64,000 nucleotides of DNA. It comes from Bradyrhizobium sp. RD5-C2 (GTDB lineage Bacteria > Pseudomonadota > Alphaproteobacteria > Rhizobiales > Xanthobacteraceae). The stretch is from positions 90,120 to 154,119 of the forward strand of contig NZ_BOVL01000011.1 of the NCBI RefSeq assembly GCF_019972155.1, given 5' to 3'. Every line of letters starts with the position of its first letter. Within the stretch, counting starts at the first letter, position 1. The notes under the pieces were generated by a model. It saw only the letters and a list, made by a program, of their open reading frames with translations, searched no databases and was not told the DNA's origin. The translations under genes and the position numbers were made by a program. Shown one piece after another: positions 18,350-27,992 of the stretch.

Positions 18350-19939
18350 TCACTTCGCCGGCGAGGTGTCGTCGACCCAGAGGTCTTCGACGTTTTGATG
18401 GGTCAGTTCCGTTGCGTCCAGCTGGATCCCCTTGAGCCAGGGCTGCACCGCCATGACAGCCTTGTTGTAGTTGAAGAACCAGATCGGCGCTTCCTCCTGG
18501 AGCAGCGCATTGGCCTTCTGCAGCAGCTGGACGCGCTTTGCGGGGTCGTCGGTCTGTCCGGCTGCATCGATCATCTTGTCGAAGTCCGCGTTCTTGAACG
18601 TCGTGTAGTTGCAGGCCGATTGCGGCGTCGCCGAATGGAAGCATTTGAGCGCCGCCTGCGGATCCGGGCCGGTCGCCTGGGAATAGATGAAGGCCTGGAA
18701 GTCGCCCTTGCGGATGACCTCCGCCAGGACCGCGGTCTCGACCTGCTTGACCTTCACCTTGATGCCCACCTTGTCCAGCATCGGGATCGCGGCTTCGACG
18801 ATCGGCAGGCCCCAGCTTTCGTTCTGGCTGGTGGTCCATTCGAATTCAAAGCCGTTAGGATAGCCCGCGTCCGCCAGCAATTGCTTCGCCTTCGCTGGAT
18901 CGTAAGAGTAGGGCTTCATGGCCTTGTCGTATGCCGGCGAGGTCAAGGGCAGCCAGCTCGTGGCGCGATAGGCCTTGCCCTTGACCAGCTTGTTGATGAT
19001 CAGATCGGCATCGATCGCGTAGTTGACGGCCTGCCGAACCCGCTTGTCGGAGAACGGCTTGAACGCGGGATTCATCCCCATGTAGCGGGTGAAGACCTCG
19101 GCGACCTCGACGATGGTGCCCTTGAGGTTGGGGTCGGCCTGATAGGCGACATACTGTGCGGGCCCAAGCACCGAGGTGTCGATCTCCTTGTTGCGGAAGG
19201 CGACATCGCGTGCCGCGGCTTCGCCCATCAGCGATACCACGATCTTGTCGGCATACGGCTTGCCGGGTTTGTAGAAACGGTCCCAGCGTTCTAGCACGAT
19301 GCGCGATCCCGGCACGTGCTCGACGAATTTGAATGGACCAAGACCGATCGGCTTCTGGAGGAAGCTTTCCTTCCCGCCCTCATCGGCCGGATAGATCGAG
19401 GTCAGCGCGGTGAAGAAATAGAAGGCGGGATCGACTTTCTCGGTCAGCTTCATTTCGAGGGTGAAGTCGTCGATCTTCTTCAGGCCGGAGATTTCCTTGG
19501 CCTGGCCCTTCTCGACCTCGGCCGCGCCCTCGATCATGCGGACAAAGCGCGCGCCGGGATAGGCCTTGGTGCCGTCCATGATGCGATTGTAGGACCAGAT
19601 GATGTCGTCGGCCGTCATCTTGCGGCCGTTGTGGAAATAGGCGTCGTCGCGCAGCTTGAAGGTATGAATGAGGCCCCCGCCCGAGACGACAACCTCCTTG
19701 GCAAGCTCCGGCACCGGCTTGCCCTCGGTCGAGTCCCAGATATAGAGCGAGCGGTGCAGGGCCTTGGCGTAGATCTCGTCCTGGGCGCGCGGTGTCGTGT
19801 GGATGTCCATGCTGGTGAAGCTGGAGCCGTAGGGCGCCGTCATGCGAATGGTCCCGCCCTTGCGCGGTGTCTGGGCCTCCGCCGAGGCGGCGAGTGCGAG
19901 CCCGAGGCCAACCGCGATCGCAATCATCTTGAACTTCAT
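18350..19939 (-). CDS. ABC transporter substrate-binding protein, family 5 (SBP_bac_5)
   Basis: This 529-residue periplasmic protein has a signal peptide (about residues 1-22, ending AEA|Q) followed by a family 5 solute-binding domain. Typical segments are KGGTIRMTAPYG near the start, DDIIWSYNRIMDG, and DKRVRQAVNYAID. Family 5 proteins bind di- and oligopeptides, nickel, glutathione, sugars and opines, so the solute is not certain. GGGGGAA precedes the start. It is the first gene of the importer operon. The nearby M81 metallopeptidase is at least consistent with peptide-like substrates. Confidence 0.93.
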   Translation of the reverse strand: MKFKMIAIAVGLGLALAASAEAQTPRKGGTIRMTAPYGSSFTSMDIHTTPRAQDEIYAKALHRSLYIWDSTEGKPVPELAKEVVVSGGGLIHTFKLRDDAYFHNGRKMTADDIIWSYNRIMDGTKAYPGARFVRMIEGAAEVEKGQAKEISGLKKIDDFTLEMKLTEKVDPAFYFFTALTSIYPADEGGKESFLQKPIGLGPFKFVEHVPGSRIVLERWDRFYKPGKPYADKIVVSLMGEAAARDVAFRNKEIDTSVLGPAQYVAYQADPNLKGTIVEVAEVFTRYMGMNPAFKPFSDKRVRQAVNYAIDADLIINKLVKGKAYRATSWLPLTSPAYDKAMKPYSYDPAKAKQLLADAGYPNGFEFEWTTSQNESWGLPIVEAAIPMLDKVGIKVKVKQVETAVLAEVIRKGDFQAFIYSQATGPDPQAALKCFHSATPQSACNYTTFKNADFDKMIDAAGQTDDPAKRVQLLQKANALLQEEAPIWFFNYNKAVMAVQPWLKGIQLDATELTHQNVEDLWVDDTSPAK

Positions 19940-20351
19940 GCTTCCCCCAACGGCGCAGGAACATTCCGAACTGCGAGTTGATCATCGGCAGCACGTCCAG
20001 CGCAAGGTCCTCACGTGGTGTCGATGGCGACCGGCACCAAATAATTTGTGTCGCCGCGATGCGTGGAGCAGGACCATGGAAGCATTGTGCGTGGTGAGCG
20101 CCTGCTCCGACGGGCTGACCTAAAGCCACGGTCAGACAGAATAGGCGGGAGGAGGGCTCTCACCGGGCAGGCGCCGAACCTTGGCTGCAACTTGCGCGAG
20201 CACATAAGCAGTTGCGATTGAACGGATTTCGGCTTTCGTCCGGAAATCGCGGAGCCAGGGTTCCGAACCGCATGACAGTCGCAGGGCGGCCTCGCACGCA
20301 TTCTCGCCGGGACGACGAATGTCGGGGAGCCGGCAATTGCAAATACGACCG
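19940..20351. other. Intergenic region upstream of the importer operon
   Basis: No convincing gene is seen in these 412 bases. The part nearest 19940 must hold the importer promoter. Around 20220-20350 there are short inverted segments (for example GGAAATCGCGGAGCC and CTCGCCGGGACGACGA) that recall degraded dispersed repeats, but I cannot define an element. Confidence 0.4.
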
Positions 20352-21290
20352 TCACAAATACCAGGCCAGCACCGCCTTGAGCCGGGCGTTCTCGCTCACC
20401 GGCAGTGCGACCACCTGGTTCATGCCGGAGCTGCGCGCCAGGGTAGCCGCGATCGATTCATCCTGCTTCAGATGCTCGGTGAGTGCGGGCATGCCGGTGG
20501 CCCACGCGCCGCCGATAGAGCCTTCGCCGCGGCCGATTGTCTTTGCCGCATAGAGCGTGGCGAGATCGGACTGCTCGCTGCAATCGCCGGAGTGAAACAC
20601 CAGCGCCGACCGCTGTTCGTTCGGCACCCAGATCTCGAACCGGCGTGCGATCGGCGTCGCCTGGGCCGACAGGAATGTCACCACCCAGGTCTGGTCGCCG
20701 GTCGTGTAGGGGATGCCGACGCCGCAATTGATGCCGATCTCGGATGCGTCCTCCCAGCGCAGAAATCCCTTGGAATTGTGCAGATCCTTGATAATCAGCG
20801 GCATGCCGGCCTTCCAGGTCCGGCCGGGCAAGCCGAAGCCGCGCGGGAATTTGGTGTGACGCGAGTTGAATTCGAACATGTCGGCGGTGCCGTAGTAGCC
20901 GTCGACCAGCGCCATCTCGTGGGATCGATCCGGATCGTTGTGCCAGAGTTCGATCGCACCGACATGCTTCCTGTCGTCACCGCAGAGCAGCACCATCACC
21001 GCCATCAGGAATTCGCCGGCGAACACCGGAAGCGCGACGGCGCAGGTCAGGCCGGCCTCGCGCGCCTCGTCGGTTCGCTTGAAATAGGAGTTGGCGAATT
21101 CGGTCAGGATGACCGGGTGGCCGCTCGCCCAGGCCTTGCCGGGAAGGCCCTCGTCATAGGCGAACAGCGCGTTCTCGCTGACCGCGTTGAACTCCGCGAA
21201 CTCGGAGCTGTGCAGGCTGCCGCCGAATTCGAGCCGCGTCCGCGTTGGATCGGGCACCCATAGTTCAACAACGCGAATGAAGGTCTTCAT
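20352..21290 (-). CDS. GAF-like protein made of three tandem repeats
   Basis: This 312-residue soluble protein consists of three homologous modules of about 95-105 residues (roughly 7-102, 112-208 and 218-311). Each begins with a strand like ELWVPDP, ELWHNDP or EIWVPNE, continues with a GLPGKAW, GLPGRTW or GSIGGAW turn, then xGxPV/L-I, and ends with a hydrophobic strand after AVALPV, GVGIPY or VVALPV. The pattern is GAF-like. There is no kinase, cyclase or DNA-binding output domain. The ATG at 21290 is preferred to a GTG three codons upstream. It may be a small-molecule sensor or scaffold; no function is assigned. Confidence 0.75.
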   Translation of the reverse strand: MKTFIRVVELWVPDPTRTRLEFGGSLHSSEFAEFNAVSENALFAYDEGLPGKAWASGHPVILTEFANSYFKRTDEAREAGLTCAVALPVFAGEFLMAVMVLLCGDDRKHVGAIELWHNDPDRSHEMALVDGYYGTADMFEFNSRHTKFPRGFGLPGRTWKAGMPLIIKDLHNSKGFLRWEDASEIGINCGVGIPYTTGDQTWVVTFLSAQATPIARRFEIWVPNEQRSALVFHSGDCSEQSDLATLYAAKTIGRGEGSIGGAWATGMPALTEHLKQDESIAATLARSSGMNQVVALPVSENARLKAVLAWYL

Positions 21291-21402
21291 CGCACGCACC
21301 TGCCGTCTCGCCGACGTCTAGCATCGGCGATGTCACAGTAAAATGTGCGCTCAAATAGCGGGCAAGCGACGCCCAAAGTTGATGCGAAGGCGCGATTTCG
21401 CC

Positions 21403-22197
21403 TCAGTCTCGATAGGACGGATCGGCGCGATCGAGCTTGCGCAGCAGCGCCGGCCAGGCCAGTTCGCCGTTGCGCGCGGCGCGGCCGGGCTTGGGCAGCA
21501 TCCGCTCATAGGTGTCTTCGAGGATGTTTTGCGGCGGATAGATCAGCTTGGTGTTGCAGGACAGCGCCATCACCTGGGTCTGGCAGGCGCGCTCGAGGCG
21601 GAACAGCACGTTGAAGGCGGCAGGCACGGTGCGGCCGACAACCAGGAGGCCATGGTTGCGCAGGATCATCGCCTCGTTGTCGCCGAGGTCGCGGACCAGC
21701 CGTTCGCGCTCGTCGACATTGTCGGCGATGCCCTCGAAGTCGTGATAGGCGATCTGCAGGAAGCGCATCGAGGTCTGCGCCAGCGGCAGCAGGCCGCATT
21801 CCATCGCGGACACCGCCATGCCGGCGGGGGTGTGGGTGTGCGCGACGCAGTCCATGTCGTGCTTGGCCATGTGGATGGCGCTGTGAATGACGAAGCCCGC
21901 GACGTTGACGTCATAGTCGGTGGCGTTGAGCAGCGTATTGCCCTCGACGTCGACCTTGATCAGGCTGGAGGCATCGATCTCCTCATACAGCATGCCGTAG
22001 GCATTGATCAGGAACTGGTCGGTGGTGCCGGGCACGCGGCAGGAGATGTGGTTCGCGATCATCTCGGTCATGCCGTACATCGCCGTGAGGCGATAGCAGG
22101 CGGCGAGATCGACGCGAGCTTGCCACTCCTCGGCGCTCACCTGGTCGCGAACGGATTTCACGACCTTGATCGCGGGTGAGCTGACGGGTGGATTCAT
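21403..22197 (-). CDS. Class II aldolase/adducin family protein
   Basis: This 264-residue protein has the class II aldolase fold with zinc-ligand motif HTHTPAG, the later His in ILRNHGLLVVG, and the N-terminal NHISCRVPG. Members include fuculose-phosphate aldolase, ribulose-phosphate epimerases and decarboxylases; the usual catalytic Glu is not obvious here. The ATG at 22197 has AAGGAG 8 bases upstream; the longer frame has no comparable site. It is divergent from the M81 peptidase gene. Confidence 0.88.
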   Translation of the reverse strand: MNPPVSSPAIKVVKSVRDQVSAEEWQARVDLAACYRLTAMYGMTEMIANHISCRVPGTTDQFLINAYGMLYEEIDASSLIKVDVEGNTLLNATDYDVNVAGFVIHSAIHMAKHDMDCVAHTHTPAGMAVSAMECGLLPLAQTSMRFLQIAYHDFEGIADNVDERERLVRDLGDNEAMILRNHGLLVVGRTVPAAFNVLFRLERACQTQVMALSCNTKLIYPPQNILEDTYERMLPKPGRAARNGELAWPALLRKLDRADPSYRD

Positions 22198-22367
22198 GGC
22201 GTTCTCTCCTTGAGACATCTGCGGGGCCGAGGCCCGATTGTTGGTGTGGACCATAGCAGAATCGGCACGGCAGCAAGCGGCGGCGCGTCTGCTTATTTGC
22301 AGGTCTGGCGGGCAAAAACCGAATGCGGCATTGGCGCACCGCGCCTTCGATGTCAGGATGCGGAAAA

Positions 22368-23882
22368 ATGGCCAAGGCGCACAAGATGAGCGAACGCAAG
22401 ATTCGTATTGCCGTCCTGCATTTCTCCCACGAAACCGTCTCGTTCCTGCCGAACGAGACCACGCTCGACGACTTCATCTATCCGGGCTCGCCGGCCAAGG
22501 GCGAGGCGCTGCTGCAGTTCGATCCGAAGAACTACATGGGCGGCTTCGTGCAGGTCGCGCGCGAGTTCTCCGAGGTCGAGCTGGCCGGCATCGAATCCCC
22601 GCTCTGGCCGAAGACCTACACCGGATCGGGCTGGATTACCCAGGAAGCCTATCGCACCTTCGTCGGCAAGATGATTGCCGGGCTGAAGGAGGAGGGGCCG
22701 TTCGACGGGGTCTATCTGTGCCTGCATGGTGCGATGGCCGTGCGCGACGTGCCGCGGCCGGAGGCCGATCTGGCGCGGCAGGTCCGCGAGGTGGTCGGCC
22801 GCTCCGCCTTCATCGCCGCCACCTTCGATCCTCATGGCAATGAGGACGAGGCGTTCCTCGAACAGGCCGACATAGCGTTCGCGGTCAAATATTTCCCGCA
22901 CTATGACGCGCATCTGCAAGGCGAACGGGCGGCGCGCATGCTGGTGCGGGCGATCCGCGGCGACTACAAGCCGGCGCATAAGACCATCAAGGTTCCCGTG
23001 ATCTCGCCCACCGTGTTGCAATGGACCGGCGCGCGTCCCTGGATGGATCTCGTGCAGCGCGCGCTGGTGTGGGAGGCCCGCGAGGTCGACGTCTACATCA
23101 ACATCTTCTTCGGCTTTCCGTTCGCCGATGTTCCCGACATCGGCATGACCGTGCAGGTCCTGACCAACGACAATCCAAAGCTCGCGGAGCAGGTCGCGCG
23201 CGATCTCGCCGGTACGATCTGGCGGCTGCGCGAGGCGTTGCTGCAGTCGACGAAACTACACAGCATTGCCGAGGGCGTCGCGTTGGCCAGGCAGGCCGTT
23301 GCCGATGGCAACACGCCGGTGGTGCTGGCCGATCACAGCGACCGTTCGGGATCGGCAATCTGGCTGCTGCGCGAGATCATCGCGCAGGACCTCGCCAACA
23401 CGGTGATCGCCACGATTGCCGATGCCAGGGCGACGGCAAGCCTGAAGGCGGCCGGCGCCAAGGCCGGCGATGCCTTCGACATGGAGATCGGCGGCCGCGC
23501 CGACGAATCGGCGGGCGATCCGGTCCGGATTCAGGGCACGATTTCGGCAGCGGGTGACGGATACGGGCAGTTCTGGGTCTGCGTGCGTTTCGGCCGCAAC
23601 AATGCGCTGATCCTCTCCACCTATCTGGTGCAGGTCATGGAGCCGTTCTCGCTGAAAGCGCTGGTGCCGGACATCGGCAGCTTCGATGTGATGGCGATCA
23701 AGTCGCGGGTGCATTTCCGGCGTGGCTTCGACGACAACGGCTTTGCCAAGACGATCCTGCTGGTCGAGCCGGACCAGGCGTTCCTCGGCACCACGCGGCT
23801 GGACAAGCTGCCTTACAGGAACGTCGACCTCACACGGTTCTACCCGTACGGCAATCCGGCGTTCCCGGAGGCGTCGTCATGA
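22368..23882 (+). CDS. M81 family metallopeptidase (MlrC-like)
   Basis: This 504-residue protein belongs to the MlrC/DUF1485 family, whose founder acts on linearised microcystin in Sphingomonas. Family marks are the N-terminal IRIAVLHFSHETVSF, the segment VYLCLHGAMAV, and FDPHGNED, DNPKL and DHSDRSG further on, which supply the predicted zinc ligands. Starts at 22368 and 22386 are both possible; the first has AGGATGCGGA upstream. Its stop overlaps the following GST gene (ATGA). Homologues are often next to dipeptide ABC transporters, as here, suggesting breakdown of peptide-like compounds. Confidence 0.88.
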   Translation: MAKAHKMSERKIRIAVLHFSHETVSFLPNETTLDDFIYPGSPAKGEALLQFDPKNYMGGFVQVAREFSEVELAGIESPLWPKTYTGSGWITQEAYRTFVGKMIAGLKEEGPFDGVYLCLHGAMAVRDVPRPEADLARQVREVVGRSAFIAATFDPHGNEDEAFLEQADIAFAVKYFPHYDAHLQGERAARMLVRAIRGDYKPAHKTIKVPVISPTVLQWTGARPWMDLVQRALVWEAREVDVYINIFFGFPFADVPDIGMTVQVLTNDNPKLAEQVARDLAGTIWRLREALLQSTKLHSIAEGVALARQAVADGNTPVVLADHSDRSGSAIWLLREIIAQDLANTVIATIADARATASLKAAGAKAGDAFDMEIGGRADESAGDPVRIQGTISAAGDGYGQFWVCVRFGRNNALILSTYLVQVMEPFSLKALVPDIGSFDVMAIKSRVHFRRGFDDNGFAKTILLVEPDQAFLGTTRLDKLPYRNVDLTRFYPYGNPAFPEASS

Positions 23883-24889
23883 CAGAGGGCCGCTACCGCC
23901 TGATCGGATCGACCGCGTCGCCCTATGCGATCAAGTTGCGGGCGCTGCTGCGTTACAGACGGATCCCCCACGACTGGGTGATCATGACCAAGGCGCTGCG
24001 CGCGGCGACCGCGCATCTGAAGCCGATGCTGATCCCGGTGCTGCAATATCCCGACGGCAGCTACCGCGGCGAGACCACGACGTTGGCCTATGATCTGGAA
24101 GCGCGTCACCAGGGGCGGTCGGTGATCCCGGAGGACAAGGCCACAGCCTTCGTCTGCGATCTCCTCGAGGATCTCGCCGACGAATGGGCGGTGAAGCCGT
24201 TGTTTCTCTATCGATGGTGGGATCCGGAAGATCAGGCCTATGTCTCGTGCTGGGCCGGCGAGGAGTGGTCGACGTCGGAGGCCGCGGCCGGCAGCCGCGC
24301 GGAGATCGAGGAATTCCGGGAGCGGCAGATTTCGCGCATGGTCATTCTCGGCGCCACCGAGGAGAACCGGCCGCTGCTGGAGGAGAGCTATCGCCGGACG
24401 CTTGCGGCGTTCGAGCCGCATGTCGGCATGACGAATTATCTGTTTGGCAGCCGGCCATCGCTGGCGGATTTCGCCTGGTTTGGCCAGCTCAGCGAGATGG
24501 CAACCGACCCGACCCCGATGCGGATCATGCGCGAGCGCGCGCCGTTCACCGATCACTGGGTGCGGCGGCTCGATGATGCGTCCGGTGTCGAGGGCACCTG
24601 GTATCCGCGCGAGCGGGCGCTCGGCGGGTTTGCCGAAGCGCTGCTGCGGATTGCGGGCGAGCTCTATCTGCCGTTCCTTACCGCCAATGCCGATGCATTC
24701 GCGAAAGGCCTCGAGCGGCTTGAGATCACTGTCTGGGGACTGCCTTACGCGCTGGCGCCGTTCAAATACCAGGTCAAGTGCCTGCAGCAGTTGCGCGAGA
24801 AATTTGCCGCGCTGGATGCCGGCGATCGCGCGGCGCTGAAGCCGGTGCTCGAACGTACGGGATGCTGGGCGGTCCTGAATGGTGGCTGA
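23879..24889 (+). CDS. Glutathione S-transferase family protein
   Basis: This 336-residue protein has an N-terminal thioredoxin-like GST domain (YRLIGSTASPYAIKLRALL) and an alpha-helical C-terminal domain with NYLFGSRPSLADFAWFGQL. It is longer than a typical GST (about 200-220), with roughly 100 extra C-terminal residues. The four-base overlap with the MlrC-like gene indicates a shared transcript and possibly a shared substrate pathway. The reaction is unknown. Confidence 0.88.
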   Translation: MTEGRYRLIGSTASPYAIKLRALLRYRRIPHDWVIMTKALRAATAHLKPMLIPVLQYPDGSYRGETTTLAYDLEARHQGRSVIPEDKATAFVCDLLEDLADEWAVKPLFLYRWWDPEDQAYVSCWAGEEWSTSEAAAGSRAEIEEFRERQISRMVILGATEENRPLLEESYRRTLAAFEPHVGMTNYLFGSRPSLADFAWFGQLSEMATDPTPMRIMRERAPFTDHWVRRLDDASGVEGTWYPRERALGGFAEALLRIAGELYLPFLTANADAFAKGLERLEITVWGLPYALAPFKYQVKCLQQLREKFAALDAGDRAALKPVLERTGCWAVLNGG

Positions 24890-24928
24890 TCGATCACGGA
24901 CGGCAACTAGGTTCAATACGGCGTGAGC

Positions 24929-25561
24929 TCAGGTCCGGTGCCTGCTCCCGAGTGCGGCGGCGACCGATTCCGGATGCCTGATCCGCTCGACCAGCATGTC
25001 GATGCGATCGCCGCCCCAGAACAGCTCGCCGTTGAACACCATGCTGGGCACGCCGAACACGCCGAGCGCTTCCGCTTCGTCGATGATGCGGTCGTGTTCC
25101 GCACGAGCAGGGCCGCGAACATAGGTTTCGAATGCCTCGGTGGAGCCGCCGATCGCTGCGATCACGCCGGCGATCTCCGACAATTCGTCGATCTCCAGCT
25201 CGTGGTTCCAGAACCTCCGGAACACCGTGTCATGATAGGGCCGGAACAGCCCGTGGCGCTGCGCGAACAACATCCCGGCGCTCGAATAGAACGCGTCATA
25301 GATCCGGCGCGGGCCTTTCATGGTCAGTCCCTGCGCGTTGGCGAACCGTCGCGCATCCATGTAGGAGTAACGCACCTTGCGCCAGAAGTGCGGCGTGCGC
25401 GCCTCGACCGTGCCCATGAATTCGGGAATGCGAAGCGTGTACGGAAGCCACTCCAGCTCGACGCCAAGGGTCTCCTCGAGCTCGAACAGCCGCTTGTTGG
25501 CGACATAGGCATAGGGAGACTTGTAGTCGGTGTAGATGCGTACGCGCGGCTTTACGATCAT
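24929..25561 (-). CDS. DsbA-like thioredoxin-fold protein (HCCA isomerase/kappa GST family)
   Basis: This 210-residue protein has the DSBA fold of 2-hydroxychromene-2-carboxylate isomerases and kappa-class GSTs. The usual CXXC is absent and the motif TDYKSPYAY, with the SPY of that subgroup, takes its place. The cis-Pro loop GVFGVPSMVFNGELFWGGDR is conserved. It is likely glutathione-dependent. It converges on the GST gene, perhaps in the same catabolic context. Confidence 0.87.
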   Translation of the reverse strand: MIVKPRVRIYTDYKSPYAYVANKRLFELEETLGVELEWLPYTLRIPEFMGTVEARTPHFWRKVRYSYMDARRFANAQGLTMKGPRRIYDAFYSSAGMLFAQRHGLFRPYHDTVFRRFWNHELEIDELSEIAGVIAAIGGSTEAFETYVRGPARAEHDRIIDEAEALGVFGVPSMVFNGELFWGGDRIDMLVERIRHPESVAAALGSRHRT

Positions 25562-26060
25562 CGTTCCTCACCCTGTCGGGACAATTGTTCCCGATCCCGC
25601 GCGATGACGCAATGTGGTGCGACGAAGGGGAGACGGCGCGCAAACGAATGGGCCCCGGTGCATTCAAGCATCGCGGGGCCCTGCTACTTCGTTTTAGCGA
25701 AGGATCTCTGGTGTAGACCAGTGGTGTTTCGGGACCTAAAAGCGCTTGGCCTTTGCGCTCTCGTCCTGCGGATATGTTCAGATTGTCGGCGGCGCACGCG
25801 GCTAGCAGCTGCTGTTCGCCTCAACGTGCACCGAGACCTTGCCGAGCAAGGTCGCTGGCTTTCGCCGGTGGCGTCATGCTCCTCTCCAAGGGTGGGCCGA
25901 CGGACCTCTGTCCGCTTATCTGCCTGGCGGCCGATTCCAAAATCGTCCGTCAATTCCTGCGACGCGGGGAGCAGGCGCTCCCGCACCCCAACAGGTGCAG
26001 TCGGCGAAATGCTGCGGCAGATATCGCCTGCTGTCAAGTTAACGAGCGGGGTATTTCAGG
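25562..26060. other. 499-bp region without a supported gene
   Basis: No frame here has convincing protein character. A hairpin is seen at 25650-25681: GGGCCCCG pairs with CGGGGCCC, with an inner GTGC/GCAT stem and a two-base bulge. It could end leftward transcripts coming from the monooxygenase gene. The remaining sequence may be decayed coding DNA, but I cannot identify a parent gene. Confidence 0.4.
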
Positions 26061-27983
26061 TCAGCTTTCCTGTCGCGCCTTGGTCTTTCGATACTGCGTG
26101 AAGTCCGGATCGTGCGTCATTTTCCAGTAGTCGACGAACCGCCACGGCATTGCCGAGAACACGCGCCCGCTTCTGTTGCGGTAGTAGGTTGTCATGCCCG
26201 GATGCGTCCAGATCAACTGCTCATGTTCGGCATCGACGTTGCGGATGTATTCGTCATGCGCGTCGGGATGCACATCGATCGCAGCGATATCGTTCTCGAT
26301 CATCTCGACGAGGCAGGCGGAGATGTAGCGGCTCTGGCATTCCGACTGGAAGATCACGCTGCCACCATGCGCAGGCCCCGAGTTGGGGCCGAGCATCAGA
26401 AACAGATTGGGAAAGTCAGGCACGGTGAGGCCGAGATAGGCGGTTGGATTGTCGTCGCGCCAGGCCTGCTTGAGGTTCTTGCCGTCGCGCCCGGTGATGT
26501 TGAGACGCGCCGCCATCTCCGACACCTTGAAGCCGGTCGAGATCACGATGACGTCGTGCGGCCGCGATGTGCCGTCGGCTGTGACGATTCCACCAGCCGC
26601 GAAATGATCGATCTTGTCGGTGACCAGCTCGACATTCGGACGGGTCAGCGTCTTGAACCAGTTGTTGTCGAGCAGGATGCGCTTGCCGTAGGGCGGATAG
26701 GTCGGCATGCACTTCTCGATCAGATCAGGGCGATCCTTCAGCTCGGAGAGGATGAATTCGGCGAGCTCCTGGCGGTGCCGGTCGTTGCCCTTGTTGACGG
26801 CGCGGTCCGGATGCGGCCAGGCCGGATCCTTGCGCAGGAACGGCAGCAGCCCGTCGCCGTAACGCCAGGACATATTGAAGCGATACCACTGCACATAGAA
26901 CGGCAGATGCGCCAGCAGCCACTGTGCGCCCTCGGTGATCGGATCGGAATAACCTTTCACCGGCCGCGCCCACTGCGCGGTGCGCTGGTAGACCGTGACC
27001 GAGGCGACGCGGTCGGCGATCGACGGCACCAGCTGCATCGCGGTCGCACCGGTGCCGATCACGGCGACATGCTTGCCGTCGAGCTCGATGTCGTCGGACC
27101 ACCGCGCCGAATGAACCTTCAGGCCGGTGAAATCCCCGTCGCCCTTGAAAGAGGCAGGCGAGGGATCGTTGAGTTGTCCGATCGCGCTGACCAGCGCGGT
27201 GGACTCGAAGGTCTCTTCGCCGTTCGCGGTCTTCAGCGTCGAGATCCAGCGGCGCTTGGCTTCATCCCAGCGCGAAGCGGCGAGCTCAGTGCTGAGGCGG
27301 ACATGCCTGCGGATGTCGTATTCGCGCACGACCTTGAGCAGATAATCGAGCAATTCCGGGCGCTGCGCGAAGTAGCGGGTCCACGGGTTGCGGGCGCCGA
27401 ACGAGAAGGAATAGGAGTGGTTCGGCGTATCGACGCCGCAGCCGGGATAGCGGTTGACGTACCAGGTGCCGCCGATCTCGTCCTGCTTCTCGACGATGGT
27501 GTAGGGAATGCCGAGCCGCCCGAGCGAAACCCCGAGCGCGATCGCGCAGACCCCGGCGCCGACGATCAGCACATGCTGCTGCGCGAGCCTCGCCTCGGAG
27601 GGGCGCTCGCGCCAGCGCGCGTCGCGGGGAACGAATCCCATCTCTTCCCGCATCAGCGGCGCATATTCCGGCGCGACGTGCTCGCCGAGCGTTGCGCGCA
27701 TCATCCGCAGCATCAGCTCGTCGTCGGGATCGGTGATGACGGGCGTAGGCGTTCCGTTCGCGAACAGGTTCAGCACGGCGGCGCGGATCTCGTCCTGGAT
27801 CTCCTTTGGGACGCCAGCGTCCGGATCGGGGATCAGGCGGACGTCGCGCTTCGGCTTGTACGGCGGCTCGAGCCACTTCTCGTCGCCGGTCATGTGCACC
27901 AGCACCATCAGCAGCACGCGGATGTCGCCCTCGGCGATGGCGGAGGACAGATCGAGGTGTTGGCGCGAAAGCTCGATATTCAT
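26061..27983 (-). CDS. Baeyer-Villiger type flavin monooxygenase
   Basis: This 640-residue protein matches 4-hydroxyacetophenone-monooxygenase-like enzymes in length and in having a roughly 135-residue N-terminal extension. The FAD site is GAGVCA at 142-147. The Baeyer-Villiger fingerprint FxGxxxHxxxW is present as F285, G287, H291 and W295, with Ser rather than the usual Pro after Trp. The NADPH-binding motif is VIGTGATAMQL. Such enzymes insert oxygen beside a ketone to give an ester or lactone. It is the last gene of the operon with acyl-CoA synthetase, TetR and SDR. The ketone is unknown. Confidence 0.92.
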   Translation of the reverse strand: MNIELSRQHLDLSSAIAEGDIRVLLMVLVHMTGDEKWLEPPYKPKRDVRLIPDPDAGVPKEIQDEIRAAVLNLFANGTPTPVITDPDDELMLRMMRATLGEHVAPEYAPLMREEMGFVPRDARWRERPSEARLAQQHVLIVGAGVCAIALGVSLGRLGIPYTIVEKQDEIGGTWYVNRYPGCGVDTPNHSYSFSFGARNPWTRYFAQRPELLDYLLKVVREYDIRRHVRLSTELAASRWDEAKRRWISTLKTANGEETFESTALVSAIGQLNDPSPASFKGDGDFTGLKVHSARWSDDIELDGKHVAVIGTGATAMQLVPSIADRVASVTVYQRTAQWARPVKGYSDPITEGAQWLLAHLPFYVQWYRFNMSWRYGDGLLPFLRKDPAWPHPDRAVNKGNDRHRQELAEFILSELKDRPDLIEKCMPTYPPYGKRILLDNNWFKTLTRPNVELVTDKIDHFAAGGIVTADGTSRPHDVIVISTGFKVSEMAARLNITGRDGKNLKQAWRDDNPTAYLGLTVPDFPNLFLMLGPNSGPAHGGSVIFQSECQSRYISACLVEMIENDIAAIDVHPDAHDEYIRNVDAEHEQLIWTHPGMTTYYRNRSGRVFSAMPWRFVDYWKMTHDPDFTQYRKTKARQES

Positions 27984-27992
27984 GTGCTGTCC

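Noticed and set aside
17324..19294. 656-codon plus-strand frame opposite the permease and binding-protein genes
   Set aside because: Antisense shadow; the opposite strand encodes clear ABC transporter subunits.
25684..26037. 117-codon minus-strand frame in the gap before the monooxygenase
   Set aside because: Low-complexity Arg/Ser-rich product with no recognisable domain; at best decayed DNA.
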